Shown: positions 46,237-55,649, counted from the first letter of the stretch. The stretch: 64,000 nt of DNA from Candidatus Hydrothermarchaeum profundi (GCA_002011125.2 MTMF02000009.1:648889-712888); one strand, 5' to 3'. Translations and numbers: made by a program. Notes: generated from the sequence alone by a model not told the origin.

Positions 46237-46590
46237 ATGGTATTTATATACAAAGAGGAACATTTAATATGTCGAGCTGAAATAGCCGATAGTTTCTTTG
46301 AGAGAGCAAGAGGGTTGATGTTCAAGAAAAGGCTAAAGAACAAAGAAGGCCTTTTAATTAAGTTTTCTGCTAAATTAAAATCTAGAACTATACATTCCCT
46401 TTTCATGAGATTTCCAATAGATTTAATATTTATTGATGAAAATCACTGTATAACTGAAGTAACAACACTGTATCCCTGGAGTTTTTATAAACCAAAAATT
46501 CGTTCCAGTAAAATGGTGCTGGAAGTTAATGCTGGAACAATTAACTCCCTTGGTCTAACAACGGGAGATAAGTTGAGATTCGTCAGATAA
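46237..46590 (+). CDS. DUF192 family protein
   Basis: From the ATG at 46237 the product is 117 residues and has the DUF192 pattern: ADSFFERARGLMF, IHSLFMRFPIDLIFID, then VLEVNAGTINSLGLTTGD. Two further in-frame ATGs upstream (46171, 46210) fall within the L10e coding and promoter region and add no conserved sequence. Archaeal members have no established function and no secretion signal here. The 3' end overlaps sucD by 8 nt in a convergent arrangement. Confidence 0.85.
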   Translation: MVFIYKEEHLICRAEIADSFFERARGLMFKKRLKNKEGLLIKFSAKLKSRTIHSLFMRFPIDLIFIDENHCITEVTTLYPWSFYKPKIRSSKMVLEVNAGTINSLGLTTGDKLRFVR

Positions 46591-47443
46591 CATTTTTCAC
46601 TAATCTTGGTATTTCGTATGGAAACTTTGCTATTGTTGCTCCTGCTTTTTTTAGCGCATTTATTTTACTAAGAGCGGTGCCTTTACCTCTTGATATGATA
46701 GCTCCAGCGTGACCCATTTTTTTCTCTTCTGGCGCAGTTATACCTGCAATATATCCTATCACAGGCTTACTCATTTCCTTTATAACTTCTGCTGCTTTTT
46801 CTTCCTCCTCTCCCCCTATCTCCCCAATTAGAACAATGGCTTTTGTTTCAGGATCTTCCTCAAATTCTCTAAGAACTTCAGACATAGATGTACCTAAAAC
46901 TGGGTCTCCACCTATCCCCACTAAGGTGCTCTGACCCAGACCTTCTTCCAATAAGGCGAGTGCGATTTCATAGGACAGAGTGCCGCTCCTGGAAACTAAC
47001 CCTACTTCACCTTCTTTAAAAAACATTCCAGGCATTATACCTACCTTACATTTACCCGGGGAGATTATACCGGCAGTATTAGGACCGATTAGCCTCGAAC
47101 CTTTTAATTCGGAAAAAGCTTTAATTTTCATAGAGTCATGCACAGGGATGCATTCAGTTATTACAACAACCATATCAAGATACTCTAAAGCAGCAAAAGC
47201 GGCGTCCTTGGCGAACATAGATGGCACAAATACTATAGAAACATCAGCATCATGCTCTGACAATGCGGCTTTCATGGTGTCATATACAGGCACTCCATTA
47301 ATGTGTTCTCCTCCTCTCCCGGGAGTAACGCCCGCTACAATCTTTGTACCATAATCTAACATAGCTTTAGTGTGGAAGCTTCCATGTTGCCCTGTGATCC
47401 CCTGAACAATAACTTTAGTGTCCTCATCTATATAGATGCTCAT
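46583..47443 (-). CDS. sucD: Succinyl-CoA ligase, alpha subunit
   Basis: A 286-residue subunit. GITGQHGSFHTK is the CoA-binding N-terminal loop. GPNTAGIISP and the phosphohistidine loop MGHAGAII are intact, so the catalytic phospho-His is retained. With SucC it interconverts succinate, CoA and ATP/GTP with succinyl-CoA. It overlaps sucC by 4 nt. Confidence 0.96.
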   Translation of the reverse strand: MSIYIDEDTKVIVQGITGQHGSFHTKAMLDYGTKIVAGVTPGRGGEHINGVPVYDTMKAALSEHDADVSIVFVPSMFAKDAAFAALEYLDMVVVITECIPVHDSMKIKAFSELKGSRLIGPNTAGIISPGKCKVGIMPGMFFKEGEVGLVSRSGTLSYEIALALLEEGLGQSTLVGIGGDPVLGTSMSEVLREFEEDPETKAIVLIGEIGGEEEEKAAEVIKEMSKPVIGYIAGITAPEEKKMGHAGAIISRGKGTALSKINALKKAGATIAKFPYEIPRLVKNVI

Positions 47444-48504
47444 CTCGCTAGCTCCACCACTTTTTTTGCGGCCTTATCCATTGAAACCAAAATCTCAAAG
47501 CCCTTCGACTCTAGTAGTCTAGTAGCTTCTTTTTCATTTGTACCACGCAATCTTATTACTAAAGGTATATCGAGTAAGTCTTTGCTATCTATTATCCCTC
47601 TAGCAATTTCATCACATTTAGTTATTCCACCTAGAATGTTAATAAATACAGCTTTCAGTTGGGGGTGTGAGATTATTTTTTCTATCGCTTCTTTCATTTT
47701 TTCCTTTGAGGCTCCGCCTCCGATGTCAAGGAAATTAGCGGGCTTCCCTCCAAGATTTTTAATAGTATCCATAGTACTCATCGCTAGACCTGCCCCGTTA
47801 ACTATACATCCTATATCGCCGTCAAGTTCCACATAGCTTAAACTACTCTCAATTTTGATCCCCTGTCTAAATAAGGCATTGTCATCTACGACCATCCTAG
47901 CGTCCACAGCATAAGCGCCTTCATTAGTAATTCCAAGAGGATTAATTTCTAAGAGAATACAGTCTCTCTCTTCGAATATATTATAAAGTAAATAAAGAAT
48001 ATTACTTACAGATTTAAATTCCTCCCTTTTAAGTCCTAGGTTACCGATAATTTCTCTAGCCCTATGTGGGTAAAATCCGAGTAGAGGGTCAACGGTCTCT
48101 GAAAAAATACAGTCTTTCTTCACGGATTCTATATCTACCCCACCAAAACCACTAGCCATAACGACAGGTTTGCCCAAATTTCTATCGATTGTAATGCCTA
48201 AATATAGCTCTTTCTCAATCTTTATTTTTTCTTCTACTAGCAATTTGTCGACTGTGAAGCCCTTGATATTTGATTTAAGCAGTTTCTGTGCAATTTCATA
48301 GGCAGCTTGAGGATTGCTTGCAAATCTGATGCCTCCAGCTTTACCTCTGCCCCCAACCGGTATCTGGGCCTTTACTGCTACTGGAACCGCTAGTTCAGAA
48401 GCATATGCCGCAGCGGCTTCTGGAGTATATATGACTCTACCTCTAGGGGCCGGTATACCGTACTCTGTAAAGACTTCTTTGGCTTGGTATTCATAGAAAT
48501 CCAT
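47440..48504 (-). CDS. sucC: Succinyl-CoA ligase, beta subunit (ATP-grasp)
   Basis: A 354-residue subunit, with YEYQAKEVF.EYGIP at the N-terminus and VKAQIPVGGRGKAGGI in the nucleotide-binding ATP-grasp domain. EINPLGI marks the metal-binding strand, and the C-terminal CoA-ligase domain has NILGGITKCDEIA. It sits 16 nt downstream of DUF166, so the two tiny Cys proteins, DUF166 and both ligase subunits probably form one transcript. Confidence 0.96.
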   Translation of the reverse strand: MDFYEYQAKEVFTEYGIPAPRGRVIYTPEAAAAYASELAVPVAVKAQIPVGGRGKAGGIRFASNPQAAYEIAQKLLKSNIKGFTVDKLLVEEKIKIEKELYLGITIDRNLGKPVVMASGFGGVDIESVKKDCIFSETVDPLLGFYPHRAREIIGNLGLKREEFKSVSNILYLLYNIFEERDCILLEINPLGITNEGAYAVDARMVVDDNALFRQGIKIESSLSYVELDGDIGCIVNGAGLAMSTMDTIKNLGGKPANFLDIGGGASKEKMKEAIEKIISHPQLKAVFINILGGITKCDEIARGIIDSKDLLDIPLVIRLRGTNEKEATRLLESKGFEILVSMDKAAKKVVELAR

Positions 48505-48520
48505 AAGAAAGGTAAGGAGA

Positions 48521-49102
48521 TTATTTTCTTAAAGCTTTTTTTAATGCATTGGAGTGGACATCACCCGCTACGTGAAGTGGCGCCTTCTTTTTTGAAATAG
48601 AGTAACCCCCTTTTGCTTTGCAAAGATACTGGACCTCTAGTGCTATCCTAGGAATTGCTTCTTCTACCTTCATACCTTTAATTTTCTCTGCGGCAACCCA
48701 GGTAGCCCCACAGGGAGAGCCCTTCAGGACATCTATCTCCCATATTCTTCCATCTTTCACTTTCACTCTAAACTCTGGGTGTCCGAATTTAAAATCCCGT
48801 AAATTAAGAGAACAGCATACGGGAGGGGTTATAGCGCCTTTGACTTTCTTATTTGGTACTATTATGGGTATATTCTTTTCTCTAGCGATTTCTATGAGAT
48901 AGTCTGTTAGATCGCCATGATGCATGTGGTCAATTATTAATTCGGCTTCAAAATTTTCATCAATATACTCGGAGGGTTCATCTATTATCTGAGGTAGAAA
49001 CTCATCCACGGATATAGTTATGACATCTACATCACCATATTTCTTTAATCCCTCTACGATATGGTCGGCAGAATGTCCTCTCTGAAAAACTGCTACCTTC
49101 AT
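48521..49102 (-). CDS. DUF166 family protein
   Basis: From the ATG at 49102 it is 193 residues: MKVAVFQRGHSADHIVEGL..YG, then ITPPVCCSLN and DVLKGSPCGATW, the hallmarks of DUF166, an archaeal family of unknown function. Conserved cysteines in the CC and PCG motifs suggest a cofactor or metal site. The ATG overlaps the stop of the small Cys protein upstream as ATGA, which fixes this start. Another in-frame ATG 24 nt further upstream lies inside that gene and is not favoured. Confidence 0.8.
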   Translation of the reverse strand: MKVAVFQRGHSADHIVEGLKKYGDVDVITISVDEFLPQIIDEPSEYIDENFEAELIIDHMHHGDLTDYLIEIAREKNIPIIVPNKKVKGAITPPVCCSLNLRDFKFGHPEFRVKVKDGRIWEIDVLKGSPCGATWVAAEKIKGMKVEEAIPRIALEVQYLCKAKGGYSISKKKAPLHVAGDVHSNALKKALRK

Positions 49103-49242
49103 GGTCCCGGTTGAAAGTCTATACATTTTCTCTCCACTATAATGTCAAGATCAATCTCTCCGCTTATTGGGCATCTATTCCAAGTGGAGCCTTGGGATGT
49201 AGTGTGTATTTCTAATAAAACGCAGTCTTGACATTTAACCAC
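49099..49242 (-). CDS. 47-residue four-Cys protein in the DUF166-sucCD operon
   Basis: GTG start at 49242, sharing one base with the stop of the upstream 43-residue protein (TAGTG). The product begins VVKCQDCVLLEIHTT, continues to a WNRCPI segment and ends VERKCIDF. Four Cys (CxxC, C, C) suggest a small zinc or iron site. The stop overlaps DUF166 as ATGA. Coupled overlaps on both sides strongly support that it is translated. No named family. Confidence 0.75.
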   Translation of the reverse strand: MVKCQDCVLLEIHTTSQGSTWNRCPISGEIDLDIIVERKCIDFQPGP

Positions 49243-49373
49243 TACTTCCTCACCACCGCCATCCTCCTTTTAGAAGGCTCCAAGCATGTTAAGTGATAAT
49301 GTTCGAACCTATAGAAGATGCTCGGCTGTGAAGATTCAATGATCCTCCCACATCTAGCGCATTTAAATGTCAT
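49242..49373 (-). CDS. 43-residue LIM/treble-clef-like zinc-finger protein
   Basis: ATG at 49373. The protein MTFKCARCGRIIESS... contains CxxC (residues 5-8), then HYHLTC in the second half and a basic tail KRRMAVVRK. The Cys2...His/Cys spacing is like half a LIM domain or a treble clef. A minus-strand TATA-like AAATTATAG lies near 49426-49434. It is first gene of the operon running to sucD. Confidence 0.75.
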   Translation of the reverse strand: MTFKCARCGRIIESSQPSIFYRFEHYHLTCLEPSKRRMAVVRK

Positions 49374-49434
49374 TTTTACCACGGTCTTGGAGAGCCCAAT
49401 CAACTTTAACGAGTTAAAATCAAGCTATAATTTT

Positions 49435-49959
49435 TTAGAAGGTAACAGATTTCAACCCTGCAGCAATAGCAGCGAGTATTATACTTTCTAAAATTTTTCT
49501 AACAGAATTTTTCTTTGGTGTTTCGTCATTTATGTAGCCTGTATCGAAAATGTCACGGTAATATAGATACAGATATAGGCCTCCTACAGAGGCGTAAAGG
49601 AATGAAATCGATTCTATTAAGCTTCTACAGACCTCTACTAAAGCATAAGCCGCTGATGGATCGACATTAGCTTCTTTTAATATAAAATAATCCCCACCAG
49701 CGATGTATCTGCCTATTAATATGCCGTTATTATTGCCTAGTATCAATATAGCGAGGAAAGGACCTACTCCACTGAAAATCATTCCTGACAGTATACCGGC
49801 AATAGGCCAAAACAAGGTTCCAATCCGAGTTTCAATAGTGAGAAAATGCGATGGATTATTTTGCTTTATCCCCACAACGATCCCTATTATAAGCGCTAGT
49901 ACATACCCTCTTATTAGAATCATCTGAAAACATTTTTTATTCATTTTTTTCTTTTTCAA
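49435..49959 (-). CDS. Hypothetical membrane protein
   Basis: A 174-residue protein with four or five hydrophobic segments and no recognisable motif. It starts with a lysine-rich MKKKKMNKK. The 23-nt overlap with the gene at 49937 suggests the two membrane proteins are made together. No family assigned. Confidence 0.6.
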   Translation of the reverse strand: MKKKKMNKKCFQMILIRGYVLALIIGIVVGIKQNNPSHFLTIETRIGTLFWPIAGILSGMIFSGVGPFLAILILGNNNGILIGRYIAGGDYFILKEANVDPSAAYALVEVCRSLIESISFLYASVGGLYLYLYYRDIFDTGYINDETPKKNSVRKILESIILAAIAAGLKSVTF

Positions 49960-50410
49960 TATACCTCTGAATAGCCTTCCTAAGTTCCTCTAACTCTTTT
50001 TCAATGTCTTTTTGCTCTCTAAATGCTTCTCCGGAGTTCATTAGTCCTAATTTTTTAAGAAAAACCTCTTCTTCCTTTAATATCCCCTCTATTTCAGAGT
50101 CATCGATTTTGAATACTCCCCCATATTTCTCCTTTAAATCGGACTGTTCCGCTTGGAACTTCCTTGGGAATTTTGAGTTCAGTATTTTAGCGACCATCTT
50201 TTCAATTATTAAAGAGGAAATTATAGCAGCGGTATATAGCCCAAGATCAATTTTACTTAATGGATAAAGTGCTATAGTAGTAAATACCCCGATAGCAATG
50301 CCGGTAATTAGTCTTCTCTTTTTTGTCCATACCTCATACTTCCCTACTTCGATGAGTACCATCTGCCCCATAGTAAAGGACCCGCATAGAAAATATAGAA
50401 CATCGAGCAT
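49937..50410 (-). CDS. Hypothetical membrane protein with C-terminal coiled coil
   Basis: A 157-residue protein. Three N-terminal membrane segments (about 1-75) precede a charged helical region with a predicted coiled coil (SEIEGILKEEEVFLKKL...KDIEKELEELRKAIQRY). It overlaps the following membrane-protein gene. Function unknown. Confidence 0.6.
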   Translation of the reverse strand: MLDVLYFLCGSFTMGQMVLIEVGKYEVWTKKRRLITGIAIGVFTTIALYPLSKIDLGLYTAAIISSLIIEKMVAKILNSKFPRKFQAEQSDLKEKYGGVFKIDDSEIEGILKEEEVFLKKLGLMNSGEAFREQKDIEKELEELRKAIQRYIEKEKNE

Positions 50411-50560
50411 GTTGCAAAGCTCTATAACTCCGTTAAATTAAATTTTCGAAAGCCGTTATAATTTTATGAATTCAAAAAGAAATGAAGTCAAATATATCCC
50501 ATAAGGATACCCAAAAATCTTTTTAATTAGAATTTAATATTATTATTTGAGGTGATTTCA

Positions 50561-50761
50561 ATGGGAGAACTTCCAATTGCAGCGTGTGATAGAATTATAA
50601 GAAAGGCAACCGGTTTGAGGGTGGGTAATGATGCAGCAGAAGCTCTTGCAGAATATTTGGAGGAGGTCGGAAAAGAGATTGCTAGAGAAGCAGGTGTTTT
50701 AGCCGAGCATGCTGGGAGAAAGACAGTTAAAGCTAGCGATATAAAGCTTGCTACTGAGTAA
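50561..50761 (+). CDS. Archaeal histone
   Basis: A 66-residue histone-fold protein (ELPIAACDRIIRKATGLRV...AEHAGRKTVKASDIKLA), with the canonical three-helix layout and the R/T and K residues for DNA contact. The start is fixed at ATG 50561 by SD GAGGTGAT (50549-50556); the GTG inside that SD is not the start. Archaeal histones wrap DNA into hypernucleosome-like fibres. Confidence 0.97.
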   Translation: MGELPIAACDRIIRKATGLRVGNDAAEALAEYLEEVGKEIAREAGVLAEHAGRKTVKASDIKLATE

Positions 50762-50857
50762 ACCTTACGGGGGGAGGAAACTCTTTAAATTCTAAGAATT
50801 TTGGGACCCCTTGGAATAATACAAAATTTTAATTATTTGATATGCTATTTATTTTCG

Positions 50858-52900
50858 ATGCTCTCAAGTCTTACTGAAATAAAAGGAGTAGGTGAAAAAG
50901 TAAGGAAGGCTTTGGTAGAACATTTCGGTTCTGAAGAGACCGCCATAAACTCTTTTCTAAACCTTGAATTCTATCCTTTATTCTCATCTCCCTTACCCGC
51001 TCACAAAGCTCTTGAAATAGCGAGGGAAGTCTATTCTCAAGTCGAGGGGTTTCATTATCAGGACATGCTCAAAACACAAGAAATGCGGGAGATCTATACC
51101 GAGATATTTGATATTTTAAAGTCTTTTGCATCTACTGAATTCGGCAGGTTCAAGTTAGGCCTCTTCTTTCCAACTTGCTCAAAAACAGAGCTTGAGAAGA
51201 GGCATAGGCAGGTCAGAAAGGCGATTGAGCTAATTGAATCAACTGAGAGAGATAAAATTAGAGAAATAAAGAAGACGTTGCCTAAACTGCTGGCTGAAGA
51301 TGAAAACACCTCTCCAGAGACATTCTCGGCAGTTATAGTAACTGAAGATAAAAGTTTAACTCAAGAGTTGATTGAGAAAGTAAAAGGGCAAATAGAGGTT
51401 TTTTTATTAGAATCATCTGAGGATATTAGGTACCTCCTTGAATATAAGCACATTAGATACATCCAAACCGAGAATTCTAGGTTTCTGTCGCAGATAGAGT
51501 CTTTAGATAATGTCGAGGTCTTTTTTAATCCGAGAGATGAAGATTTAATCCCGGAAGTTGTTCTCTCTTATTATATAAAAAAAAGAAAAGCAATACTAGC
51601 TGGAAAGAAGATTATTGAATCCTTGGGCGTAGATAAACTCCACAGGCTGAAGCTGGATATAGATGTATCTGAGTTTTTATCTATCGCTGAAAAAGTTGAA
51701 CTTATAAACGGTAACGAAAGGGAATCCGTATTTAATAGGTTCTCGCTAGCATGTAAAAACTTTCACGAGGTAATTGAGCGGGTTTCAAATGAAATAAACC
51801 GAGAAATTAGGGCAATTCTTGAGCAAGATGTGGCATTAAGAGGTAAAGATGTTCTAGCTATACTAGAGAGGGGAGATGTATATAAGTCTCTTCCAAATAA
51901 GATCTTGGAAATCCTGAAGGAAGGAGCAGAAAAATGTGAGAGAGCTATAGCTAAAGAGTTAGGCCTAGAGAAAGAGAGCCTCATGTTTTCTGGGCTCTTT
52001 GATATAAGGTATCCTTTTCAGCCCAATCAAGAGAAGCAGATTGAGATCCTTAGGTGGCTAGAATCTAAGAGAGCTGAAAAAGAGTTTGAATTAAAAAGAA
52101 AGTTAGCACATGAGCTGGGTGACAGACAAGATATAGTAAGGCGGAGCATAGAAAAACTACTCGAAATTGATGTCTTAATAGCGCTGGGAGAATTTTCGAT
52201 AACATATAGAGGAGTTATCCCATCCTTTGGTGAGGAACTCAGTTTTAAAGGCGGCAGGCACATTAAACTTCAAGAACTAGAGCTGGCAGGAAACTATAAA
52301 GTGCAGCCGGTGGACTATAATATAAAAAAGATTTGTGTTTTGACAGGTGCTAACTCTGGGGGGAAGACCACTCTTTTGGAAACAATTGGGCAGATACAGG
52401 TTATGGCGCAATGTGGGCTTCCAGTATTGGCATCTAGTGCCGTGGTACCTATGATTGATGAAGTCTATTATTTTAGAAAAAGTATCCATGGGGCTAGTGC
52501 CGGAGCATTAGAAAACCTCTTAAAGTCCTTTGCAAGTCTCTCTACTTCTAGTAAAAAAAGACTAATACTTGCTGATGAGATCGAATCAGTAACAGAACCC
52601 GGCGCGGCTGCAAAAATAATCTCTTCCATCCTTGAATGGTTTTTGAAAGATGAAAATACTCAAATTGTCTTAGTTACTCACCTGGGAGAGGCTCTTAAAG
52701 ATATCCCTAATGTTAGAATAGACGGGATAGAGGCTAAAGGCTTGGACGAGAATTTAAATCTAATTGTAGACAGGAATCCTCGTATAGGCAGGATAGCTAA
52801 GTCAACGCCAGAGCTAATATTAGAAAGACTGAGGAAAAAAGAAAAATCAACTGACTTTTATCGATACATTTTAGGAAAATTCAATAAACACAACCCTTAA
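50858..52900 (+). CDS. MutS-related ATPase with N-terminal helix-hairpin-helix
   Basis: About 680 residues from the ATG at 50858. It begins with an HhH segment (LTEIKGVGEKVRKAL), then a long helical core-like region. The ABC-type MutS ATPase is at about 490-670: Walker A TGANSGGKTT (about 496-505), signature-like GASAGALEN and Walker B LILADEIES, with switch TH in LVTHLGEA. It has no mismatch-binding N-domain (no FxE) and no Smr domain, so it is not classic MutS1 or MutS2. This is an archaeal MutS-like subgroup, probably for branched DNA or recombination. The ATG at 50801 would add 19 residues across a TATA-like AATTTTAATTATTT, so I reject it. Confidence 0.85.
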   Translation: MLSSLTEIKGVGEKVRKALVEHFGSEETAINSFLNLEFYPLFSSPLPAHKALEIAREVYSQVEGFHYQDMLKTQEMREIYTEIFDILKSFASTEFGRFKLGLFFPTCSKTELEKRHRQVRKAIELIESTERDKIREIKKTLPKLLAEDENTSPETFSAVIVTEDKSLTQELIEKVKGQIEVFLLESSEDIRYLLEYKHIRYIQTENSRFLSQIESLDNVEVFFNPRDEDLIPEVVLSYYIKKRKAILAGKKIIESLGVDKLHRLKLDIDVSEFLSIAEKVELINGNERESVFNRFSLACKNFHEVIERVSNEINREIRAILEQDVALRGKDVLAILERGDVYKSLPNKILEILKEGAEKCERAIAKELGLEKESLMFSGLFDIRYPFQPNQEKQIEILRWLESKRAEKEFELKRKLAHELGDRQDIVRRSIEKLLEIDVLIALGEFSITYRGVIPSFGEELSFKGGRHIKLQELELAGNYKVQPVDYNIKKICVLTGANSGGKTTLLETIGQIQVMAQCGLPVLASSAVVPMIDEVYYFRKSIHGASAGALENLLKSFASLSTSSKKRLILADEIESVTEPGAAAKIISSILEWFLKDENTQIVLVTHLGEALKDIPNVRIDGIEAKGLDENLNLIVDRNPRIGRIAKSTPELILERLRKKEKSTDFYRYILGKFNKHNP

Positions 52901-52932
52901 ATAGATTGTAGAGGAATTCAGAAAGAAGGGAA

Positions 52933-53730
52933 ATGGCTAAGGTAAGTATAGTGAGGTCCAAGAAGCCTGATATCAGGCCAGCTCTTGATTTTATAAATTT
53001 TACTCCAAAAGAGTGCGAGATAGTGGCTATAAAGCCTAATATTTCTTCTCCAGACCCGTATAATACTGGCATCACTACTGACTTACGAATTCTCGAACAA
53101 GTACTGAAAATGTACGAGGGATTAGCCGAGAGAGTGGTTATAGAAAGCAATCCTTATTCTCATAAGATGGAGGAGGTCTTTGAAAAGACCGGTGCCCAAG
53201 AACTCTGCGAATACTACGGTGCGAAGATAGTAAACCTGAGCGAGGATCGCTTGATACCGGTAGAGCTAGATTACTTGGTTCTTAAAAATTTTAAAGCTCC
53301 CAGTACAATTCTGAAGGCCGACTTTCTTATAAATCTCCCTGTGATGAAGACCCATCCAATCACTAAAGTTAGCCTTGCATTAAAAAACATGATGGGGATT
53401 ATACCGGGCTCTAAAGCTATTTATCATCCTAGGATAAGTGAGGCTATAGTTGACGTAATGCGTGTGAGAAAACCGGATTTAAATATATTGGATGGTATTG
53501 TAGGAGTAGAGGGAAGAGCTGGGAGAAAACCTAAGGAGATGGATTTAATTATGGCCAGCACCGACGCGGTTGCTTTGGACACTATTGCCTGCAAAGTAAT
53601 GGGGGTTAACCCTATAAACGTTGAGCATATTTATATGGCTGGATACTACGGTATCGGGGAATATGTGGAGAGAAAAATTCAGGTGGTTGGGGAAACGGTT
53701 GAGAACGTTAGAGACAAATTCGAATATTAA
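52933..53730 (+). CDS. DUF362 domain protein
   Basis: A 265-residue protein with the DUF362 pattern: AIKPNIS, LINLPVMKTHPITKVSLALKNMMG, then DLNILDGIVGVEG and ALDTIACKVMGV. Many members carry a ferredoxin domain; this one does not. Function unknown. SD AGAAGGG-like sequence precedes ATG 52933. It converges with the deacetylase-family gene, overlapping by 4 nt. Confidence 0.85.
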   Translation: MAKVSIVRSKKPDIRPALDFINFTPKECEIVAIKPNISSPDPYNTGITTDLRILEQVLKMYEGLAERVVIESNPYSHKMEEVFEKTGAQELCEYYGAKIVNLSEDRLIPVELDYLVLKNFKAPSTILKADFLINLPVMKTHPITKVSLALKNMMGIIPGSKAIYHPRISEAIVDVMRVRKPDLNILDGIVGVEGRAGRKPKEMDLIMASTDAVALDTIACKVMGVNPINVEHIYMAGYYGIGEYVERKIQVVGETVENVRDKFEY

Positions 53731-54716
53731 ATATCCCAGAATTCTAAAACTCTTCTTTTCACGGCTTGAAGCCTAGATTCTATGTAGTTAGTGACCATTT
53801 CTTCTTCGTTAATCGATTCTTCTAGCGGCTCGTCATATAGATCCATGATGGGAATTAAAGTAGCATAAACACATCTTGCTAAAGCGCTTAAGTTATATCC
53901 TCCTTCAAGTACGAAGATAGTGTTTGCCCCATATTCAACAAGTCTTTTTGATATCTCATAATAAGCCTGGGTTGTGAGCTTCATACCGCCAAGGGGGTCT
54001 TCATGGTGGGCGTCATATCCTGCGGAAACAAACACTAGTTTTGGTTTAAACTCCTCGAGCACTGGTAAGATGATTTCATCTATAGCCTTGAGGTAGCTGC
54101 TATTGCAGGTTCCAGGTGGTAGAGGAATATTTATTATATTTTCCTTTATTTCATCAATTCCGCCTGTTCCAGGGTAGAATGGATATTGGTGGAGAGAAGC
54201 GAAAAGCACGTGAGTATTGCTCTGAAAGATATCTTGTGTCCCGTTTCCATGATGAAGGTCGAAGTCTAATATGAATACTCTCTTTATTTTTCGTTTAGCT
54301 ATAGCGTATCCAGCTCCGACAGCTAGATTATTAAATAGGCAGAAGCCCATTGCCCTGTCCTTTTCAGCATGATGACCTGGCGGCCTCACTAAGGCAAAAG
54401 AATACTTATAATCGTCCATTTGATCTACACAAGTTATAACTCCTCCAGCAGCTAGCATTGCTACTTCATAGCTTTTATCGGTCACATACGTATCAGCATC
54501 TATCATGCCCGTTGGGAAATTTGCTATAAACTCAAGGTGTTCTTTCGTGTGGACTCTTAGTATATCCTCTTTCTTAGCGGGTGAGGGCTCTATGAGAGGT
54601 ATTTTTTCAAACGCATCTTTCTTAGTAAGAAAATTCATCACAGATTTTAGTCTTTTATTGTTTTCAGGATGGGTATCGTTATTATGTAGGAGATACTTTT
54701 CGGAGTAAACTATCAT
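53727..54716 (-). CDS. Histone deacetylase / acetoin-utilization family amidohydrolase
   Basis: A 329-residue zinc hydrolase. RPPGHHAE provides the catalytic His pair, DFDLHHGNGTQ the zinc Asp and His, and SAGYDAHHEDPLGG the second Asp; LEGGYN closes the pocket. All active residues are intact. Natural substrates in archaea may be acetylated lysines or polyamines. It is 1 nt from the GT2 gene on the same strand. Confidence 0.93.
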   Translation of the reverse strand: MIVYSEKYLLHNNDTHPENNKRLKSVMNFLTKKDAFEKIPLIEPSPAKKEDILRVHTKEHLEFIANFPTGMIDADTYVTDKSYEVAMLAAGGVITCVDQMDDYKYSFALVRPPGHHAEKDRAMGFCLFNNLAVGAGYAIAKRKIKRVFILDFDLHHGNGTQDIFQSNTHVLFASLHQYPFYPGTGGIDEIKENIINIPLPPGTCNSSYLKAIDEIILPVLEEFKPKLVFVSAGYDAHHEDPLGGMKLTTQAYYEISKRLVEYGANTIFVLEGGYNLSALARCVYATLIPIMDLYDEPLEESINEEEMVTNYIESRLQAVKRRVLEFWDI

Positions 54717-54717
54717 A

Positions 54718-55374
54718 TTACTTCCTCACTAGGAAAGATATTACATGATACATCACGATTAAAGTATCGTAGAATGGTCTTATTGAGGTTTTCTCTTTAG
54801 CGTAAATACAGGATATAGGTACTTCTTTTATTCTGAAGCCTTTACGGGCTGCTTCCAGTATCATGATATGCTCTATAGCATACCTTTCGGCCTTTAATTC
54901 TAGTTCTAAAAGTTTAGAGGTTTTTATAGCACGGAACCCTGACTGGGGATCTGTGATTTTAACTCCTCCGAGAATCGATATCAACGTACTTGCGATATAA
55001 TTAGAAATTCTATTTGCAAAAGGCATACCAGGGGTTTCGCTTAAAAACCTACTGCCTATACATAGATCGCAATCGCTGATACATTCCAAAAGTGAAGGTA
55101 TTTCCTCTGGTGGATGCTGCAGGTCTCCGTCCATTAATACTATGACATCAGAATCTTTCGCTTTTTCTAATCCACGTTTGATAGCTCTTGCTTTTCCTTC
55201 ATTTTTTGGAGACCTTATTACTGAGGCACCCGATGCCTTAGCCTCTCCATAAGTATTATCATAAGACCCATCATCAACTACTATAACGCGATCAACGTAG
55301 TGTGAAGCCTTTTTTACTACAGTACCAATATATTTCTCTTCGTTATAGGCAGGTATTATAGCAACAATTTCCAT
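54718..55374 (-). CDS. GT2-family glycosyltransferase (dolichyl-phosphate sugar synthase-like)
   Basis: A 218-residue GT2 enzyme. IIPAYNEEKYIG, VVDDGSYDNT and the DxD-type VLMDGDLQHPPEE are present. DPQSGFRA matches DPM1-like enzymes that load a sugar on a polyprenyl phosphate. It has no C-terminal membrane helices. It could feed the AglB N-glycosylation pathway. Confidence 0.87.
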   Translation of the reverse strand: MEIVAIIPAYNEEKYIGTVVKKASHYVDRVIVVDDGSYDNTYGEAKASGASVIRSPKNEGKARAIKRGLEKAKDSDVIVLMDGDLQHPPEEIPSLLECISDCDLCIGSRFLSETPGMPFANRISNYIASTLISILGGVKITDPQSGFRAIKTSKLLELELKAERYAIEHIMILEAARKGFRIKEVPISCIYAKEKTSIRPFYDTLIVMYHVISFLVRK

Positions 55375-55649
55375 CTTCTAATATTAGCCCCCTATGACAA
55401 GTAAGATTTATTTTCATGCCGTAATACTTAACTCCTACGTCTACTAGGTATTATTTAATTCTGTTTCCGGTAATAAAAACATAAAAATAGATTACCCTAA
55501 GATAAATCAGTATTTCACTTTTATATGTTATCTCCTTCTGTTGTCCTGACCTTCAATAGTGGGGCTAGAGATTTCTTCAAAAGTCACTACTTGCTACTAA
55601 AGTTATTAGAACTAACTAGCTAGGCACAAAGCCCTTTTCCCCCGAAAAA
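55375..55649. other. Intergenic stretch with possible promoters
   Basis: No convincing gene. A minus-strand TATA-like CATATAAAAG (about 55519-55528) could drive the GT2 gene with a long leader. The same AT-rich spot reads as a plus-strand TATA and might start another RNA towards 55640. A short hairpin GGC-acaaa-GCC with CTTTT follows at about 55623-55637. All weak. Confidence 0.35.
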
